64,000 nucleotides of DNA from PALSA-911 sp963743035 (GCA_963743035.1 CAVUOB010000006.1:372001-436000); one strand, 5' to 3'. Counted from the first letter of the stretch, positions 9,381 through 21,897 are shown. The notes: generated by a model not told the origin, from the letters alone. Numbers and translations: made by a program.

Positions 9381-9384
<4 letters not shown>
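9049..9384 (+). CDS. sdhE: Succinate dehydrogenase assembly factor SdhE (FAD assembly factor, Sdh5/DUF339)
   Basis: A small cytoplasmic protein of 111 residues (107 if the second ATG at 9061 is used). It contains the conserved RG-x-x-E surface motif in HRGTHETD, followed by the acidic helical stretch of the family (FSDAELDEIEEILELPDVDL). SdhE promotes covalent FAD attachment to the flavoprotein subunit of succinate dehydrogenase. The N-terminal 35 residues are a Ser/Pro-rich extension. The stop overlaps the mfd start (ATGA), so sdhE and mfd form an operon. Confidence 0.9.
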
Positions 9385-12876
<3,492 letters not shown>

Positions 12877-12947
12877 CCGAGTTTCGGCGACAACAGATTT
12901 TAGCGATAGCCGACGCTTGTACTCGCGCCTCACGGAATGTTGAGAGC

Positions 12948-12976
12948 GTTACATACCCTTAATGCGCGACTATATT
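12948..12976 (+). promoter_or_regulatory. Possible sigma-70-like promoter
   Basis: GTTACA at 12948-12953 and TATATT at 12971-12976 are separated by 17 bases, 77 bp upstream of the ATG at 13053. The -35 match is partial, so this is only a candidate. Confidence 0.3.
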
Positions 12977-13052
12977 GCTCTGCAGAACAACCCATAGTTA
13001 TCGTCTCGTTGGTTATGCGCTTTTGTATTTCAAACTGACGAGAGTTCATTCA

Positions 13053-13910
13053 ATGACCAATCGCCTTTGGACTGGAATCCGGTTCGACAACATCTATGCG
13101 GCCTTCGAGTGGTCGTCCTACGGCACGCCGCAGCCCGGCGACACGCTGACCATGGTCAGCGGCGGCGCTTTCCTCGGCAGCGGCAATTTGTTCGGCAACA
13201 CGTTGATCCTGGCGGGTCTGGATGCGAGCACCCAGCCGCTGGTGGTCGCCTCCAGCAGCGCCGTCAGCCTCAGCGTGCAGATCCGGCCGCTGGCCTCGTC
13301 CACATCCGGCTATGGCGCCGTGAAGATCGTCGGATCGCCGCATGTGGATCTAACGGTCGATGGAGGCTATCTCGGGGCTGCCACCGGGTCCGTGACGATC
13401 GACGGCTATTCGACCTGGAAAGGCAGCTTCGCGGTTCCCACCGGCAGCCTGACCGTCACGGCGCCGAGGACATCGCTGTTCGCGAACGAGAACAGCTATG
13501 TCGGCGCCTACCATGCCGGGCACGTCCAGATCGACGCCAATGTGGTCGGCGTCGGCTCCTTCGATGTCGGCTTCTACAGCGAGCTCGACCTCAACGGTAG
13601 CGTGGCGAGCGGCCAGACGATCAACAACAGCGGCCGGCTGCATCTCAACGACGTCAAGGACTTCCATGGCTTCATCAACCTGGATGCAACCATCGGCGCC
13701 GACATCACGCTGGCCGGTCTGACGGCGGACATGTTCAGCTACACGGACGGGAAGCTGTCGCTGTTCCAGGGCGGCAAGGACGTCAAGGACCTGAATCTGC
13801 ACTCCGATATCGGCGTCAGCGTCAGCCGGTCGGGTGGCGATCTGCATGTCGCTTTCAGCTTCGACACCCCGCAAGGCCTGCAGCCGATCCCGGTCGTGCC
13901 CGTCAGCTAG
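13053..13910 (+). CDS. Hypothetical beta-rich, possibly beta-solenoid protein
   Basis: A protein of 285 residues of unknown function. Its composition is rich in Gly, Ser, Thr, Val and Asp, with regularly spaced short beta-strand-like stretches and Asn/Asp turns (for example LTVDGGYLG, LDLNGSVASGQTI and LHLNDVKDF), as in right-handed beta-helix or haemagglutinin-repeat proteins. No N-terminal signal peptide or C-terminal autotransporter barrel is visible. The frame extends upstream to 12975, but that extension is unlike the rest, and a promoter-like site lies inside it, so the ATG at 13053 is preferred. It stands alone between mfd and a DUF2147 gene. A hairpin follows the stop codon. Confidence 0.6.
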   Translation: MTNRLWTGIRFDNIYAAFEWSSYGTPQPGDTLTMVSGGAFLGSGNLFGNTLILAGLDASTQPLVVASSSAVSLSVQIRPLASSTSGYGAVKIVGSPHVDLTVDGGYLGAATGSVTIDGYSTWKGSFAVPTGSLTVTAPRTSLFANENSYVGAYHAGHVQIDANVVGVGSFDVGFYSELDLNGSVASGQTINNSGRLHLNDVKDFHGFINLDATIGADITLAGLTADMFSYTDGKLSLFQGGKDVKDLNLHSDIGVSVSRSGGDLHVAFSFDTPQGLQPIPVVPVS

Positions 13911-13923
13911 GGAAGAACCCTCA

Positions 13924-13950
13924 GACTGGAATCGCGTTGCGGTTCCAGTC
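13924..13950 (+). terminator. Hairpin after the beta-rich protein gene
   Basis: A 12-bp stem (13924-13935 with 13939-13950, one G-T wobble) closes a 3-base loop, 14 bp after the stop. No U run follows, so it may be a weak or factor-assisted terminator. Confidence 0.5.
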
Positions 13951-13994
13951 GGGCTAAGATCGCTCTGGCGACGTTTACGGGAGGTGATCCTGCC

Positions 13995-14453
13995 ATGACG
14001 GGTCGATGCGTCTGGGCGCTGGTCGCCCTTCAGGCGGTTGCCGGCGCCGCGCTGGCGGCGCCCGGTTCGCCCGAGGGAAAGTGGCTGACTGAGGACGGCA
14101 CCGGGGTCATCGCCATCGGCCCCTGTAACGGCGGATTATGCGGCCGCATCGTCGGGATGAAGAACCCCGCGCCGAACGGCGTCCCGTCCAAGGATTTCCA
14201 GGGACGTCCCAAATGCGGGCTGGAGTTCATCCACGCATTGGTACCGGGCGATCCCGGGGAGTGGAAAGGCGACATCACCAATCCGGAGAACGGCAAGGAG
14301 TATGGCGCGCGCCTGTCGCTGGACGGGGAAGGGCGGTTGCGCCTGCGCGGCTTCCTGCGCGTGCCGCTGGTCGGCGCGGCGCTCGGGTCCACACAGCTCT
14401 GGACCCCCTATTCCGGCACGGTGACCGCCGACTGCCAGATGAAAGGCGATTGA
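13995..14453 (+). CDS. DUF2147 domain-containing secreted protein
   Basis: A protein of 152 residues with a clear cleavable signal peptide (hydrophobic about residues 5-21, cleavage after ALAA). The mature part has the DUF2147 pattern: an opening GKWLTEDGTGVIAI, then CNGGLCGRIVG, a middle GDITNPENGKEYGARL and a closing RGFLRVPLVG followed by a Trp. The family is periplasmic, and its function is not firmly established. Two cysteines in CNGGLC may form a disulfide. The gene is convergent with the DsbA-family gene, with a small shared hairpin between them. Confidence 0.9.
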   Translation: MTGRCVWALVALQAVAGAALAAPGSPEGKWLTEDGTGVIAIGPCNGGLCGRIVGMKNPAPNGVPSKDFQGRPKCGLEFIHALVPGDPGEWKGDITNPENGKEYGARLSLDGEGRLRLRGFLRVPLVGAALGSTQLWTPYSGTVTADCQMKGD

Positions 14454-14454
14454 A

Positions 14455-14472
14455 GCGCGGGGCGATCCGCGC
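14455..14472. terminator. Short bidirectional hairpin between convergent genes
   Basis: A 6-bp GC stem (14455-14460 with 14467-14472) with a 6-base loop lies exactly between the two convergent stop codons. It is short and lacks a clear U run. Confidence 0.35.
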
Positions 14473-14474
14473 CT

Positions 14475-15143
14475 CTACCCCTCCGCCGCCTCCACCGCCG
14501 CCACGTCCAGCAGCCGTTCGATCACCTCCGGTTCCTGCGCGCCGGCAATCGCGTGGCGGCCGGAGATTACGAAGCAGGGCACGCCGTTGATGCCCAGGCG
14601 GTGGGCCCGCAAATTGTCGGCGTGCACGCTGTCCACGTCCTGGTCGCTATCGAGGAACACCTGCACGTCCCGCGGATCCAGGCCGCAGCCCTGTGCCACC
14701 GCGGCCAGCACGCCATGGTCGCCGATGTCGTCGCCATCGGTGAAATGGGCGGAGAACAGGGCCGCCACCATCGCGTCCGCCCGACCGAAGCGCGCGGCGA
14801 GCCGCACCAGCCGGTGCGCGTCCACGCTGGAGGGCGTGCGGCGGATGCGGTCGAAGCGGAACAGCACGCCCTCGGTCCGGCCGATTTCGCCGATGGAGGC
14901 ATAGAGGCGGCGGGCGCGGTCCTCGCCGCCGAATTTGCGCACCACGTAGTCGGCCCGCGACATGCCGGCCCGCGGCATGTCCGGGTTCAGCAGGAACGGC
15001 CGCCAGGTGAGGTCGAACAGCAGGTCCGGCCGGCGCCGCAAGGTGCGCAGCAGCCGGCGCACCCCCAGGAAGCACCAGGGGCAGACCAGATCATGCACGA
15101 TCTCGATCGAGAGGCGTGCCTTGGGGGGCGCCAGAATGTTCAC
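14475..15143 (-). CDS. DsbA-family thiol oxidoreductase (FrnE-like)
   Basis: A protein of 222 residues. It has an N-terminal thioredoxin-fold active site CPWC (in HDLVCPWCFLGVRR), followed by the helical insertion typical of the FrnE/2-hydroxychromene-2-carboxylate isomerase branch of the DsbA superfamily, and a cis-proline region GINGVPCFVISG near the C terminus. There is no signal peptide, so it should act in the cytoplasm, unlike classical DsbA. The start is GTG. Substrates are unknown; polyketide FrnE and cytoplasmic disulfide isomerase-like proteins are the nearest characterised relatives. Confidence 0.88.
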   Translation of the reverse strand: MNILAPPKARLSIEIVHDLVCPWCFLGVRRLLRTLRRRPDLLFDLTWRPFLLNPDMPRAGMSRADYVVRKFGGEDRARRLYASIGEIGRTEGVLFRFDRIRRTPSSVDAHRLVRLAARFGRADAMVAALFSAHFTDGDDIGDHGVLAAVAQGCGLDPRDVQVFLDSDQDVDSVHADNLRAHRLGINGVPCFVISGRHAIAGAQEPEVIERLLDVAAVEAAEG

Positions 15144-15226
15144 GCCGGCATCATCCTGCTCCGCAGCGGCCAGGGCAAGCGGATGCGCCCATCCCCGGTA
15201 CCCAAGCCCGACTTAAGCCCGGATAA

Positions 15227-16840
15227 CTATTTTACGCGAACGAACCGTAGCGGGAAATAATTATCTGCCATCTGCACCAGCTCGATATTGGACTTGGCCG
15301 CCCAGGCGATCACCTGCTGATGCAGCGGGATGTAGCCGAAATCCTTCTGCACGATATCGACCGCCTGGCGGATCATTGCCGTGCGCTTCGTCGGGTCGGT
15401 CTCCACCGCCATCTGGTCGGCCAGCGCGTCGATCTGCGGGTTGGAATAGCCGGCATAGTTCACCTCGCCGCGCGGCGGGTTGCGGGTGGCCATCAGGTTG
15501 AAGAACACGTTGTGGGCGTCGTAGGTGTTCGGCGTCCAGCCGAGCATATAGAAATCCGTGTCGTAGCCGGGTGCCGCGATCTTGCTGAAGAACCGCGTCT
15601 TGGTCTGCGCGGTCAGGTCGATCTTGACGTTGATCCGCGCCAGCATGGCGGTAACGGCTGTGCAGATCGCCTCGTCGTTCTCGTAACGGTCGTTCGGGCA
15701 ATCCATGCCGAGCGAGAACCCATCCGCGTAGCCCGCTTCCTTCATCAGGGCCTTGGCGCGCTCCACATCCGCCTTCGGCCGCTTGTCCTGCTCGGGGTCG
15801 TAGCCGTTCACGCCGGGGCCGAACATGATCCAGCTCGCATGCGCCTGGCCGCGCATCACGCGCGCGGCGATCGCGTCCTCGTCGATCGCCAGTGCGAAGG
15901 CCTCGCGCACCCTGGCGTCCTTGAACGGGTTCTTGCCCTTGACTGAGGATGTCGGTAGTTCGTCGCGCCACTGGTCCATGCCGAAGAAGATGGTGCGCAG
16001 CTCCGGCCCGACGATCAGCTTCAGGCCCTGGGTGGCCTTGATCCGCGCCTCGTCCTGCGGCGGTACGGAATAGATCATGTCGACATCGCCCGACAGCAGC
16101 GCCGCCACGCGTGTCGCGGCGTTGGAGATGATGCTGAGCTCGACGCGGCCGAGGTTATGCTGCGGCTTGTCCCACCAGCCCGGGTTCGCTTCCAGGATCG
16201 TGCGCCGGTCCGGCTCGCGCAGCACCAGCTTGAACGGGCCGGTGCCCATGGCGTTGCGGATGGCGTAGTTCTCGTCCTTGGTGGCCAGGTTCACCGGCTC
16301 CACGGCGTTGTTCTTCTCGCACCAAGCCTTGCTCATGATCGTCCAGGTGGTGATCTCCTGCGGGAAGATCGGATCGACCTTGGCGGTCTCGAACTCCACG
16401 GTCAGGTCGTCGATCTTGCGGACCTCCTTCACCGGCGCGAGGACGGAGCGCATCACCGAGGACGGCGCGCGGACGCGCCCGGCGGAGAACACCACGTCAT
16501 CGGCGGTGAAATCGGTGCCGTCCTGCCATTTGACGCCCGGGCGCAGGGTGAAGCGCCAGACCGTCGGGCTGGTCTGCTCCCACTTGGTCGCGAGCGCCGG
16601 TTCAAGGCCCAGATTGCGGTCCCGGCGGATCAGCGGCTCATAGATATTGGCATCGAACGAGAGCTGGAACGTCTCGTTGCGGGTATAGGGGTCCATGGCA
16701 TTGACGTCGCCGTTATTGGCCCATTTGAACACCTGCCCCGAGCCGGCTTGTCCCGATCCTGCTTGGGCAAACCCCACCTGCGGCGTCAGCAGCGCCGCGA
16801 TCAGCGCCGCAGCCGCCAGCCACTTCATTCGCGTCACCAT
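15227..16840 (-). CDS. ABC transporter substrate-binding protein, family 5 (peptide/nickel type)
   Basis: A protein of 537 residues with a typical Sec signal peptide (positive start, hydrophobic about residues 6-24, cleavage near GFAQA). The mature protein follows the SBP family 5 pattern: FKWANNGDVNAMDPY, LATKWEQTSPTVWRFTLRPG and WQDGTDFTADDVVFSAGR. These periplasmic proteins deliver oligopeptides, nickel or other small solutes to a Dpp/Opp-type importer. No permease or ATPase genes are adjacent, so it is an orphan or works with a transporter elsewhere. AGGGAA lies about 8 bases before the ATG. The ligand cannot be predicted. Confidence 0.92.
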   Translation of the reverse strand: MVTRMKWLAAAALIAALLTPQVGFAQAGSGQAGSGQVFKWANNGDVNAMDPYTRNETFQLSFDANIYEPLIRRDRNLGLEPALATKWEQTSPTVWRFTLRPGVKWQDGTDFTADDVVFSAGRVRAPSSVMRSVLAPVKEVRKIDDLTVEFETAKVDPIFPQEITTWTIMSKAWCEKNNAVEPVNLATKDENYAIRNAMGTGPFKLVLREPDRRTILEANPGWWDKPQHNLGRVELSIISNAATRVAALLSGDVDMIYSVPPQDEARIKATQGLKLIVGPELRTIFFGMDQWRDELPTSSVKGKNPFKDARVREAFALAIDEDAIAARVMRGQAHASWIMFGPGVNGYDPEQDKRPKADVERAKALMKEAGYADGFSLGMDCPNDRYENDEAICTAVTAMLARINVKIDLTAQTKTRFFSKIAAPGYDTDFYMLGWTPNTYDAHNVFFNLMATRNPPRGEVNYAGYSNPQIDALADQMAVETDPTKRTAMIRQAVDIVQKDFGYIPLHQQVIAWAAKSNIELVQMADNYFPLRFVRVK

Positions 16841-17034
16841 TGCAGCATTCCCTGTATATTTTGATTACGGCCACGTTAGCGGCCCGCCGGCGCCTTGCAA
16901 GCCTGTACTGGTCCGGGTCGGGCGGTTCGCCAGTCATGCACGGGACGCAGCCGTGTATTGGGCGGCAAAACTTGTCGGGGCAGCGGTTTCACCGGCATGA
17001 TCCACTCAAGACGTCCAGGAACGGAAACCGGAAG

Positions 17035-18297
17035 ATGACGGTTCGATCGGCAGGCGAGCGCCGGAAACGCCCCGAAGAGACGCGCGCTGCGGACAGGCAG
17101 GGCGAGAGAAAAGCCATCGTGCTGATCTCCGCCGCGCATCTGGTCAGCCATCTGTACTACCTGGTCCTGCCGCCGCTGTTTCCGCTGCTGAAGGAACGCT
17201 TCGGCGTCGGCTATATCGAGCTCGGGCTGGCGCTGACCCTGTTCAATGTCGTTTCCGCCTTCACCCAGACGCCGATGGGCTTCCTGGTGGACCGCGTCGG
17301 TTCGCGCCGGGTGCTGATCGCCGGACTGTGCCTGGGCGGCTTCGCCTGGATCTCGCTCGGCTTCCTGCCGACCTATCGCTGGATGCTGGTGGCCGGGGTG
17401 CTGGCCGGCATCGCCAACAGCGTCTACCACCCCGCCGACTACGCCATCCTGTCGGCCCGCATTGCCGAGGCGCGGATCGGCCGGGCCTTCTCCATCCATA
17501 CCTTCGCCGGCTTCCTTGGCAGCGCCATCGCCCCTGGCATGATGCTGCTGATTGCCGCCACCGCGGGGGTGGAGGCGGCGCTGATCACCGCCGGCGTGCT
17601 CGGCCTGCTGGCCGCGGTGCCGCTGGTGTTCGCCCCGGACCTGGACACCGCCGGCCATGCCCAGCGGGCCGCCACCGCCGCGGCGGCCCGGCCGAAGACC
17701 CGGCTGCTGACGCCCGCAGTGCTCAACCTGACGCTGTTCTTCACGCTGCTCAGCCTGTCCTCGGGCGGGATCCAATCCTACACCGCGGCGGCGCTGACCT
17801 CCGGCTACGGCATCAGCCTGTCGGCGGCGAACATGGCGCTGACGGCGTTTCTGCTGCTCAGCGCCTTCGGCGTGCTGGCCGGCGGGTTCGTGGCCGACAT
17901 GACGCGGCGGCACGGCGATGTCGCCGCGGCCAGCTACGCCTTCTGCGCCGTGCTGACCCTGGCCATCGCGCTGTTCAGCCCCGGGGCCGCGCTGATCGCG
18001 GCCATCATGGGATTGTCTGGCTTCCTGTCGGGCATGATCTCGCCCTCGCGCGACATGCTGGTGCGCCGCGCGGCGCCGCCGGGTGCGGCCGGCCGGGTGT
18101 TCGGCATCGTCACCACCGGCTTCAACATCGGCGGCACGATCGGCCCGCTGCTGTTTGGCTGGATCATGGATCGTGGTGAGCCGCGCTGGATCTTCGGCGC
18201 CTCGGCGGCCTTCATGCTGGCCACCGTGGTCATCGCCCTGTTCGGTGAACGCCAGACCCGCACCGAACCGTTGGCGCAGGTTGCCGCCGCCGAATAG
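17035..18297 (+). CDS. Major facilitator superfamily transporter
   Basis: A protein of 420 residues with about 12 membrane helices and an MFS motif A-like loop between helices 2 and 3 (GFLVDRVGSRRVL). The frame is open from 16840, but the extra 65 residues lack hydrophobic or family character, so the ATG at 17035 (preceded by GGAAACCGGAAG) is used. It is 26 bp upstream of a CoA transferase gene on the same strand, followed by an enoyl-CoA hydratase. Uptake or efflux of a carboxylic acid that is later activated to a CoA ester is a reasonable inference, not something the sequence shows. Confidence 0.88.
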   Translation: MTVRSAGERRKRPEETRAADRQGERKAIVLISAAHLVSHLYYLVLPPLFPLLKERFGVGYIELGLALTLFNVVSAFTQTPMGFLVDRVGSRRVLIAGLCLGGFAWISLGFLPTYRWMLVAGVLAGIANSVYHPADYAILSARIAEARIGRAFSIHTFAGFLGSAIAPGMMLLIAATAGVEAALITAGVLGLLAAVPLVFAPDLDTAGHAQRAATAAAARPKTRLLTPAVLNLTLFFTLLSLSSGGIQSYTAAALTSGYGISLSAANMALTAFLLLSAFGVLAGGFVADMTRRHGDVAAASYAFCAVLTLAIALFSPGAALIAAIMGLSGFLSGMISPSRDMLVRRAAPPGAAGRVFGIVTTGFNIGGTIGPLLFGWIMDRGEPRWIFGASAAFMLATVVIALFGERQTRTEPLAQVAAAE

Positions 18298-18323
18298 ACG
18301 CCATCCTCGAAAGAAAATCCCGT

Positions 18324-19523
18324 ATGTCCCAGCGTATCTTCGACGGCCTGAAAGTGATTGACTGCGCCAGCTACATTGCCGGCCCGGCGGCGGCAACCGT
18401 GATGTCCGATTTCGGCGCCGAGGTGATCAAGATCGAGCCGCCCGGCCTCGGCGATCCCTATCGCGCCATCGCCATCCGCCCCGCGACGGCGCCGACATCG
18501 CCGAACTGGGAGATGGACGCGCGCAACAAGAAGAGCCTGGCAATCGACCTCGCCTCGGACAAGGGCCGGGAGGTGCTCTACAAGCTCGTCGCCGGCGCGG
18601 ATGTGTTCATCACCAACTACCCGCCGCCGGTGCGCCGCAAGCTGCGCATCGGGCTGGACGACCTGGCGCCGCTGAACGACCGGCTGATCTACGCCTCGTT
18701 CACCGGCTACGGCGAAACCGGGCCGGAGGCGGACAAGCCGGGCTTCGACGTCACCGCCTGGTGGGCGCGTTCCGGGCTGATGGACCTGGTGCGCAGCGGG
18801 CCGGACGCCGTGCCGGCCCGCTCCCTCGGCGGCATGGGCGATCATCCCTCCGCCATGGCGGTCTACGGCGCCATCGTGACCGCGCTGTATCAGCGTGAGA
18901 AGACGGGGAAGGGGACCCATGTCGGCTCCTCCCTGCTGGCCAACGGCCTCTGGGCCAATAGCTGCTCGGTGCAGCAGCAATTATGCGGCGAGCCGGTGTC
19001 GATCCAGCCGCCGCGCGACCAGGCACCGGGGCCTACCCGCAACCACTATCAATGCCGCGACGGACACTGGATCATCCTGTCCATCGTGCCGACCGAGGAT
19101 CGCTGGAAGCGCTTTTCCGCGGTTGTCGGCGACGGCGTGCTGGCGCGGGACCCGCGCTACGCCACGGCCGCGGACCGCGACGCCAACGCTCATGCGCTGA
19201 CCGCCCAGCTCGACGGAATATTCGCACAGAAGGACTACGCCGAATGGAAGGCGCTGCTGGAAGCGAACGCCCTGATCTTCGGCATCGTCGCGCGCATCGA
19301 GGACGTGGCGAAGGACCAGCAGGCCATCGCCACCGGCGCGCTGGTCCCGTTCGAGGGCGACAGCCTGATGACCGTCAACAGCCCGTTCTGGCTGGCCGGC
19401 CAGGAGAAGGTGACGCCAAGGCGCGCACCTTCGGTCGGCCAGCATAACGAAGCCGTGCTGGCGGACCTCGGCTACACCCGCGCCGATATTGCCGCCCTTC
19501 GCGCATCCGCCGTGATCGGCTGA
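18324..19523 (+). CDS. CaiB/BaiF-family CoA transferase (class III)
   Basis: A protein of 399 residues. The N terminus (RIFDGLKVIDCASYIAGPAA, then MSDFGAEVIKIEPPGLGDPYR) is diagnostic of class III CoA transferases, which move CoA between organic acids through an aspartyl-CoA intermediate. NKKSLAIDLASDKGREVL, GYGETGP and a later Asp/Gly-rich GGMGDHPSAM region fit the family. It probably activates a carboxylic acid substrate. It lies between the MFS gene and an enoyl-CoA hydratase gene 23 bp downstream. The exact acid cannot be named; carnitine, formyl or succinyl types are all possible. Confidence 0.92.
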   Translation: MSQRIFDGLKVIDCASYIAGPAAATVMSDFGAEVIKIEPPGLGDPYRAIAIRPATAPTSPNWEMDARNKKSLAIDLASDKGREVLYKLVAGADVFITNYPPPVRRKLRIGLDDLAPLNDRLIYASFTGYGETGPEADKPGFDVTAWWARSGLMDLVRSGPDAVPARSLGGMGDHPSAMAVYGAIVTALYQREKTGKGTHVGSSLLANGLWANSCSVQQQLCGEPVSIQPPRDQAPGPTRNHYQCRDGHWIILSIVPTEDRWKRFSAVVGDGVLARDPRYATAADRDANAHALTAQLDGIFAQKDYAEWKALLEANALIFGIVARIEDVAKDQQAIATGALVPFEGDSLMTVNSPFWLAGQEKVTPRRAPSVGQHNEAVLADLGYTRADIAALRASAVIG

Positions 19524-19546
19524 TCCTGTTGCCAGAAGGAAGAACC

Positions 19547-20326
19547 ATGACTGACTACAAATTCTGCAAGGTCGAGGACGAAGGCCGCATCCGCGTGGTC
19601 ACGATCAACCGTCCCGAGGTGATGAACGCGCTGCACAGTGAGGCGCATCACGAGTTCGAGGCGATGTGGGACGAGTTCGCCGCGCGCGACGATCTGTGGA
19701 TCGGCATCATCACCGGCGCCGGCGACCGTGCCTTTTCCGCCGGCAACGACCTGAAGGTGCAGGCCGCCGGCAAGCGCGGCCCGCCGGCGCGCACCGGCTT
19801 CGCCGGCATCACCCATCGCTTCGACCTCAACAAGCCGCTGATCGCGGCCGTGAACGGCATCGCCATGGGCGGCGGGTTTGAGATCGCGCTGGCCTGCGAC
19901 ATCATCATCGCCGCGGAGAACGCCATCTTCGCGCTGCCCGAGCCCCGCGTCGGCCTGATCGCCGGCGCGGGCGGCGTGCACCGGCTGCCGCGGATGATCC
20001 CGCAGAAGCAGGCGCTCGGCATGATCCTCACGGGACGCAGGGTTCCCGCAGCCGAGGGCAAGGAACTTGGCTTCGTCAACGAGGTGGTGCCGGTGGGCCA
20101 GGCGCTGGCGGGTGCGAAACGATGGGCGGAGCAGATCCTGGAATGCTCGCCCAAGGCGGTCCGCGCCTCCAAGCAGGCGGTCTATAGCGGGATGATGGAG
20201 CCGACGCTGGAGAAGGCGCTGCGCACGGTCTATCCGGCACAGCAGGAGAATATCGAAAGCCAAGACTACGTCGAGGGCCCGAAGGCCTTTGCCGAAAAGC
20301 GCAAGCCCAACTGGCAGAACAAGTAG
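19547..20326 (+). CDS. Enoyl-CoA hydratase/isomerase family protein (CaiD-like)
   Basis: A protein of 259 residues with the crotonase fold. The first oxyanion-hole region is AFSAGNDLK, the second is NGIAMGGGFEIALACD, and the usual glutamate positions lie in LPEPRVGLI and the following loop GAGGVHRLPR. AGAAGGAAG precedes the ATG at 19547. Among crotonases it reads most like carnitinyl-CoA dehydratase-type proteins, consistent with the CaiB-type transferase next door, but substrate assignment from sequence is unsafe. It is presumably co-transcribed with the genes before and after it. Confidence 0.92.
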   Translation: MTDYKFCKVEDEGRIRVVTINRPEVMNALHSEAHHEFEAMWDEFAARDDLWIGIITGAGDRAFSAGNDLKVQAAGKRGPPARTGFAGITHRFDLNKPLIAAVNGIAMGGGFEIALACDIIIAAENAIFALPEPRVGLIAGAGGVHRLPRMIPQKQALGMILTGRRVPAAEGKELGFVNEVVPVGQALAGAKRWAEQILECSPKAVRASKQAVYSGMMEPTLEKALRTVYPAQQENIESQDYVEGPKAFAEKRKPNWQNK

Positions 20327-20343
20327 CAGACAGAGGGAACAAC

Positions 20344-20781
20344 ATGGCCGTCGTATCCACTTACGAAGACGTCGCACTGCCCGCGGACAAGATCTGGGGC
20401 GTGATCGGCGATTTCTCCGCCATCCGCAAATGGGCGGTGCTGGTGAAAAGCGAAACCGTGGAGGAAACACCCGCCGGCAAGGTGCGCAGCTTGGTGATGC
20501 CCGATGATCGCGTGGTCAAGGAACGCCTCGCCGCCAGCAGCCAGTATTCCTACACCTACACGATGCTGGATCGCCCGGAGATGGCCGATTACCGCTCCAC
20601 CGTCGCAGTCATCCCGCTCGATGCCAACAACTCCCGCATCGAGCTGATCGTCAGCCTGAGCCCGTCCGGCGATCTGACGGACGAAGCCATCACCGAGCGC
20701 TACACCAAGAACCTGCGCGGCAATCTGCGGGCGATGAAGAAGGCGCTGGGCCTACCGAGCGACCGGCCCGCGCAGACCTAG
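20344..20781 (+). CDS. SRPBCC (START/Bet v1-like) family protein
   Basis: A protein of 145 residues with a helix-grip fold pattern: the start ALPADKIWGVIGDFSAIRKW, a beta-rich middle, and a closing long helix (ERYTKNLRGNLRAMKKAL). Bacterial members bind hydrophobic ligands or act in aromatic polyketide and stress pathways; this one has no assigned ligand. AGAGGGAAC lies before the ATG, 17 bp after the hydratase stop, so it is likely in the same transcript. Its last 30 bp overlap the 3' end of the convergent LLM monooxygenase gene. Confidence 0.85.
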   Translation: MAVVSTYEDVALPADKIWGVIGDFSAIRKWAVLVKSETVEETPAGKVRSLVMPDDRVVKERLAASSQYSYTYTMLDRPEMADYRSTVAVIPLDANNSRIELIVSLSPSGDLTDEAITERYTKNLRGNLRAMKKALGLPSDRPAQT

Positions 20782-21897
20782 CCGCTCCAGCCGCGGCAGG
20801 ACTTCCTGCACGAAGAACGGGATTTCCTTCAGGTAGTCGAGGAAGGCGACGGATGTGCCGGCCAGGCCGGCCGCGCTCATGCGTGCCATTTCCTCGGCGA
20901 TCTCGTCCGGTGACCCGACCAGCGGATAGGCGCCGGGATAGGCGCCGGCGAAGCGCTTGCCGGTGTCGCGCATGAAGCGGGTTTCCACCGGGCGCGCCAG
21001 CACCGCGTTGCCGGCGCCGGCCGTGGCGCCGCGCTGGCGCCAGTAATAGTCCTGGCCCTCCGTGTCGGCCATCTCCTCGGCGAAGTAGTGGTAGAAATCC
21101 TCCGCCTCCCGCCTTGTCGCGCGGCAGACCACATGCGCCATGGTGTAGACCGAGACGCTGCGGCCGTAGCGGGCGGTATGGGCATGGATGTCGGCGATCA
21201 GGGCAGGGGCCTGCGTGAGGTCGGTCATGTTGGTGAATAGCACGTCGCAGGCCTGGGCGGCAAAGTCCCGGCCTTTCGGCGAGAAGCCGGCGGACATCAC
21301 CACCGGGCGCGGCCGCTGGATCGTCACCGGATCGGTCGCCAGGCGCCTCAGCTTGAAATAGGTGCCGTCCCAGTCGAACTCGGGGCCGCCCTCCAGAAGT
21401 TTCGACCAGACCTGAAACCATTCCAGCCCATGGTCGTAGCGGGTGTCCTGGTCGATGGTCACGCCGTGCAGGTCGAACTCCTCCTGGTTCCAGCCGCAGA
21501 CGATGTTAAGCCCGGCCCGGCCGTGGGAGATGTGGTCGATCGTGGCGATGGCCTTGGCGCCGAAGGCCGGAGTCACCAGCGGCACATGCACGGTGGAGAA
21601 GATGAAGATCTGCCTGGTGATCGCCGCCAGCGCCGCCCCATGCGTCAGGGTCTCGTAGGATTTGCCGTAGATCTTGGCGCGGCCCTGATAGCCGCGCCAT
21701 TTCGCCACCGGCAGGATGAACTCGATCCCGGCCTGATCGGCGATCGCGGTCATCGCCGCGATATCGTCCCAATCCGCCCGCCAGCGCTCCGGCGCCAGGC
21801 TCATGGTCAGCCCGCCGTCGCAATTGGCGCTGAACACGCCGAGCTTGAAGCGGTTCGACCCGAACATCGGGTTCGGCGGAGGATTTGGCGGCGTCAC
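20752..21897 (-). CDS. LLM-class flavin-dependent monooxygenase
   Basis: A TIM-barrel luciferase-like protein of about 381 residues. Family features include FKLGVFSANCDGGL at the N terminus, TVHVPLVTPAFGAKAIATID, GRAGLNIVCGWN, and the later GSPDEIAEEMARM segment found in alkanesulfonate/pyrimidine (SsuD/RutA-like) members. These use reduced flavin and O2. The start is uncertain: GTG at 21897 overlaps the stop of the small upstream gene (GTGA), ATG at 21867 fits the family start better, and the frame stays open to 21924. It is the last gene of a four-gene minus-strand unit with an MBL hydrolase and a TauD dioxygenase. The substrate is unknown. Confidence 0.88.
   Translation of the reverse strand: MTPPNPPPNPMFGSNRFKLGVFSANCDGGLTMSLAPERWRADWDDIAAMTAIADQAGIEFILPVAKWRGYQGRAKIYGKSYETLTHGAALAAITRQIFIFSTVHVPLVTPAFGAKAIATIDHISHGRAGLNIVCGWNQEEFDLHGVTIDQDTRYDHGLEWFQVWSKLLEGGPEFDWDGTYFKLRRLATDPVTIQRPRPVVMSAGFSPKGRDFAAQACDVLFTNMTDLTQAPALIADIHAHTARYGRSVSVYTMAHVVCRATRREAEDFYHYFAEEMADTEGQDYYWRQRGATAGAGNAVLARPVETRFMRDTGKRFAGAYPGAYPLVGSPDEIAEEMARMSAAGLAGTSVAFLDYLKEIPFFVQEVLPRLERLGLRGPVAR

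Noticed and set aside
12975..13052. N-terminal extension of the beta-rich protein
   Set aside because: Sequence unlike the rest, overlaps a promoter-like region, and an ATG is available at 13053.
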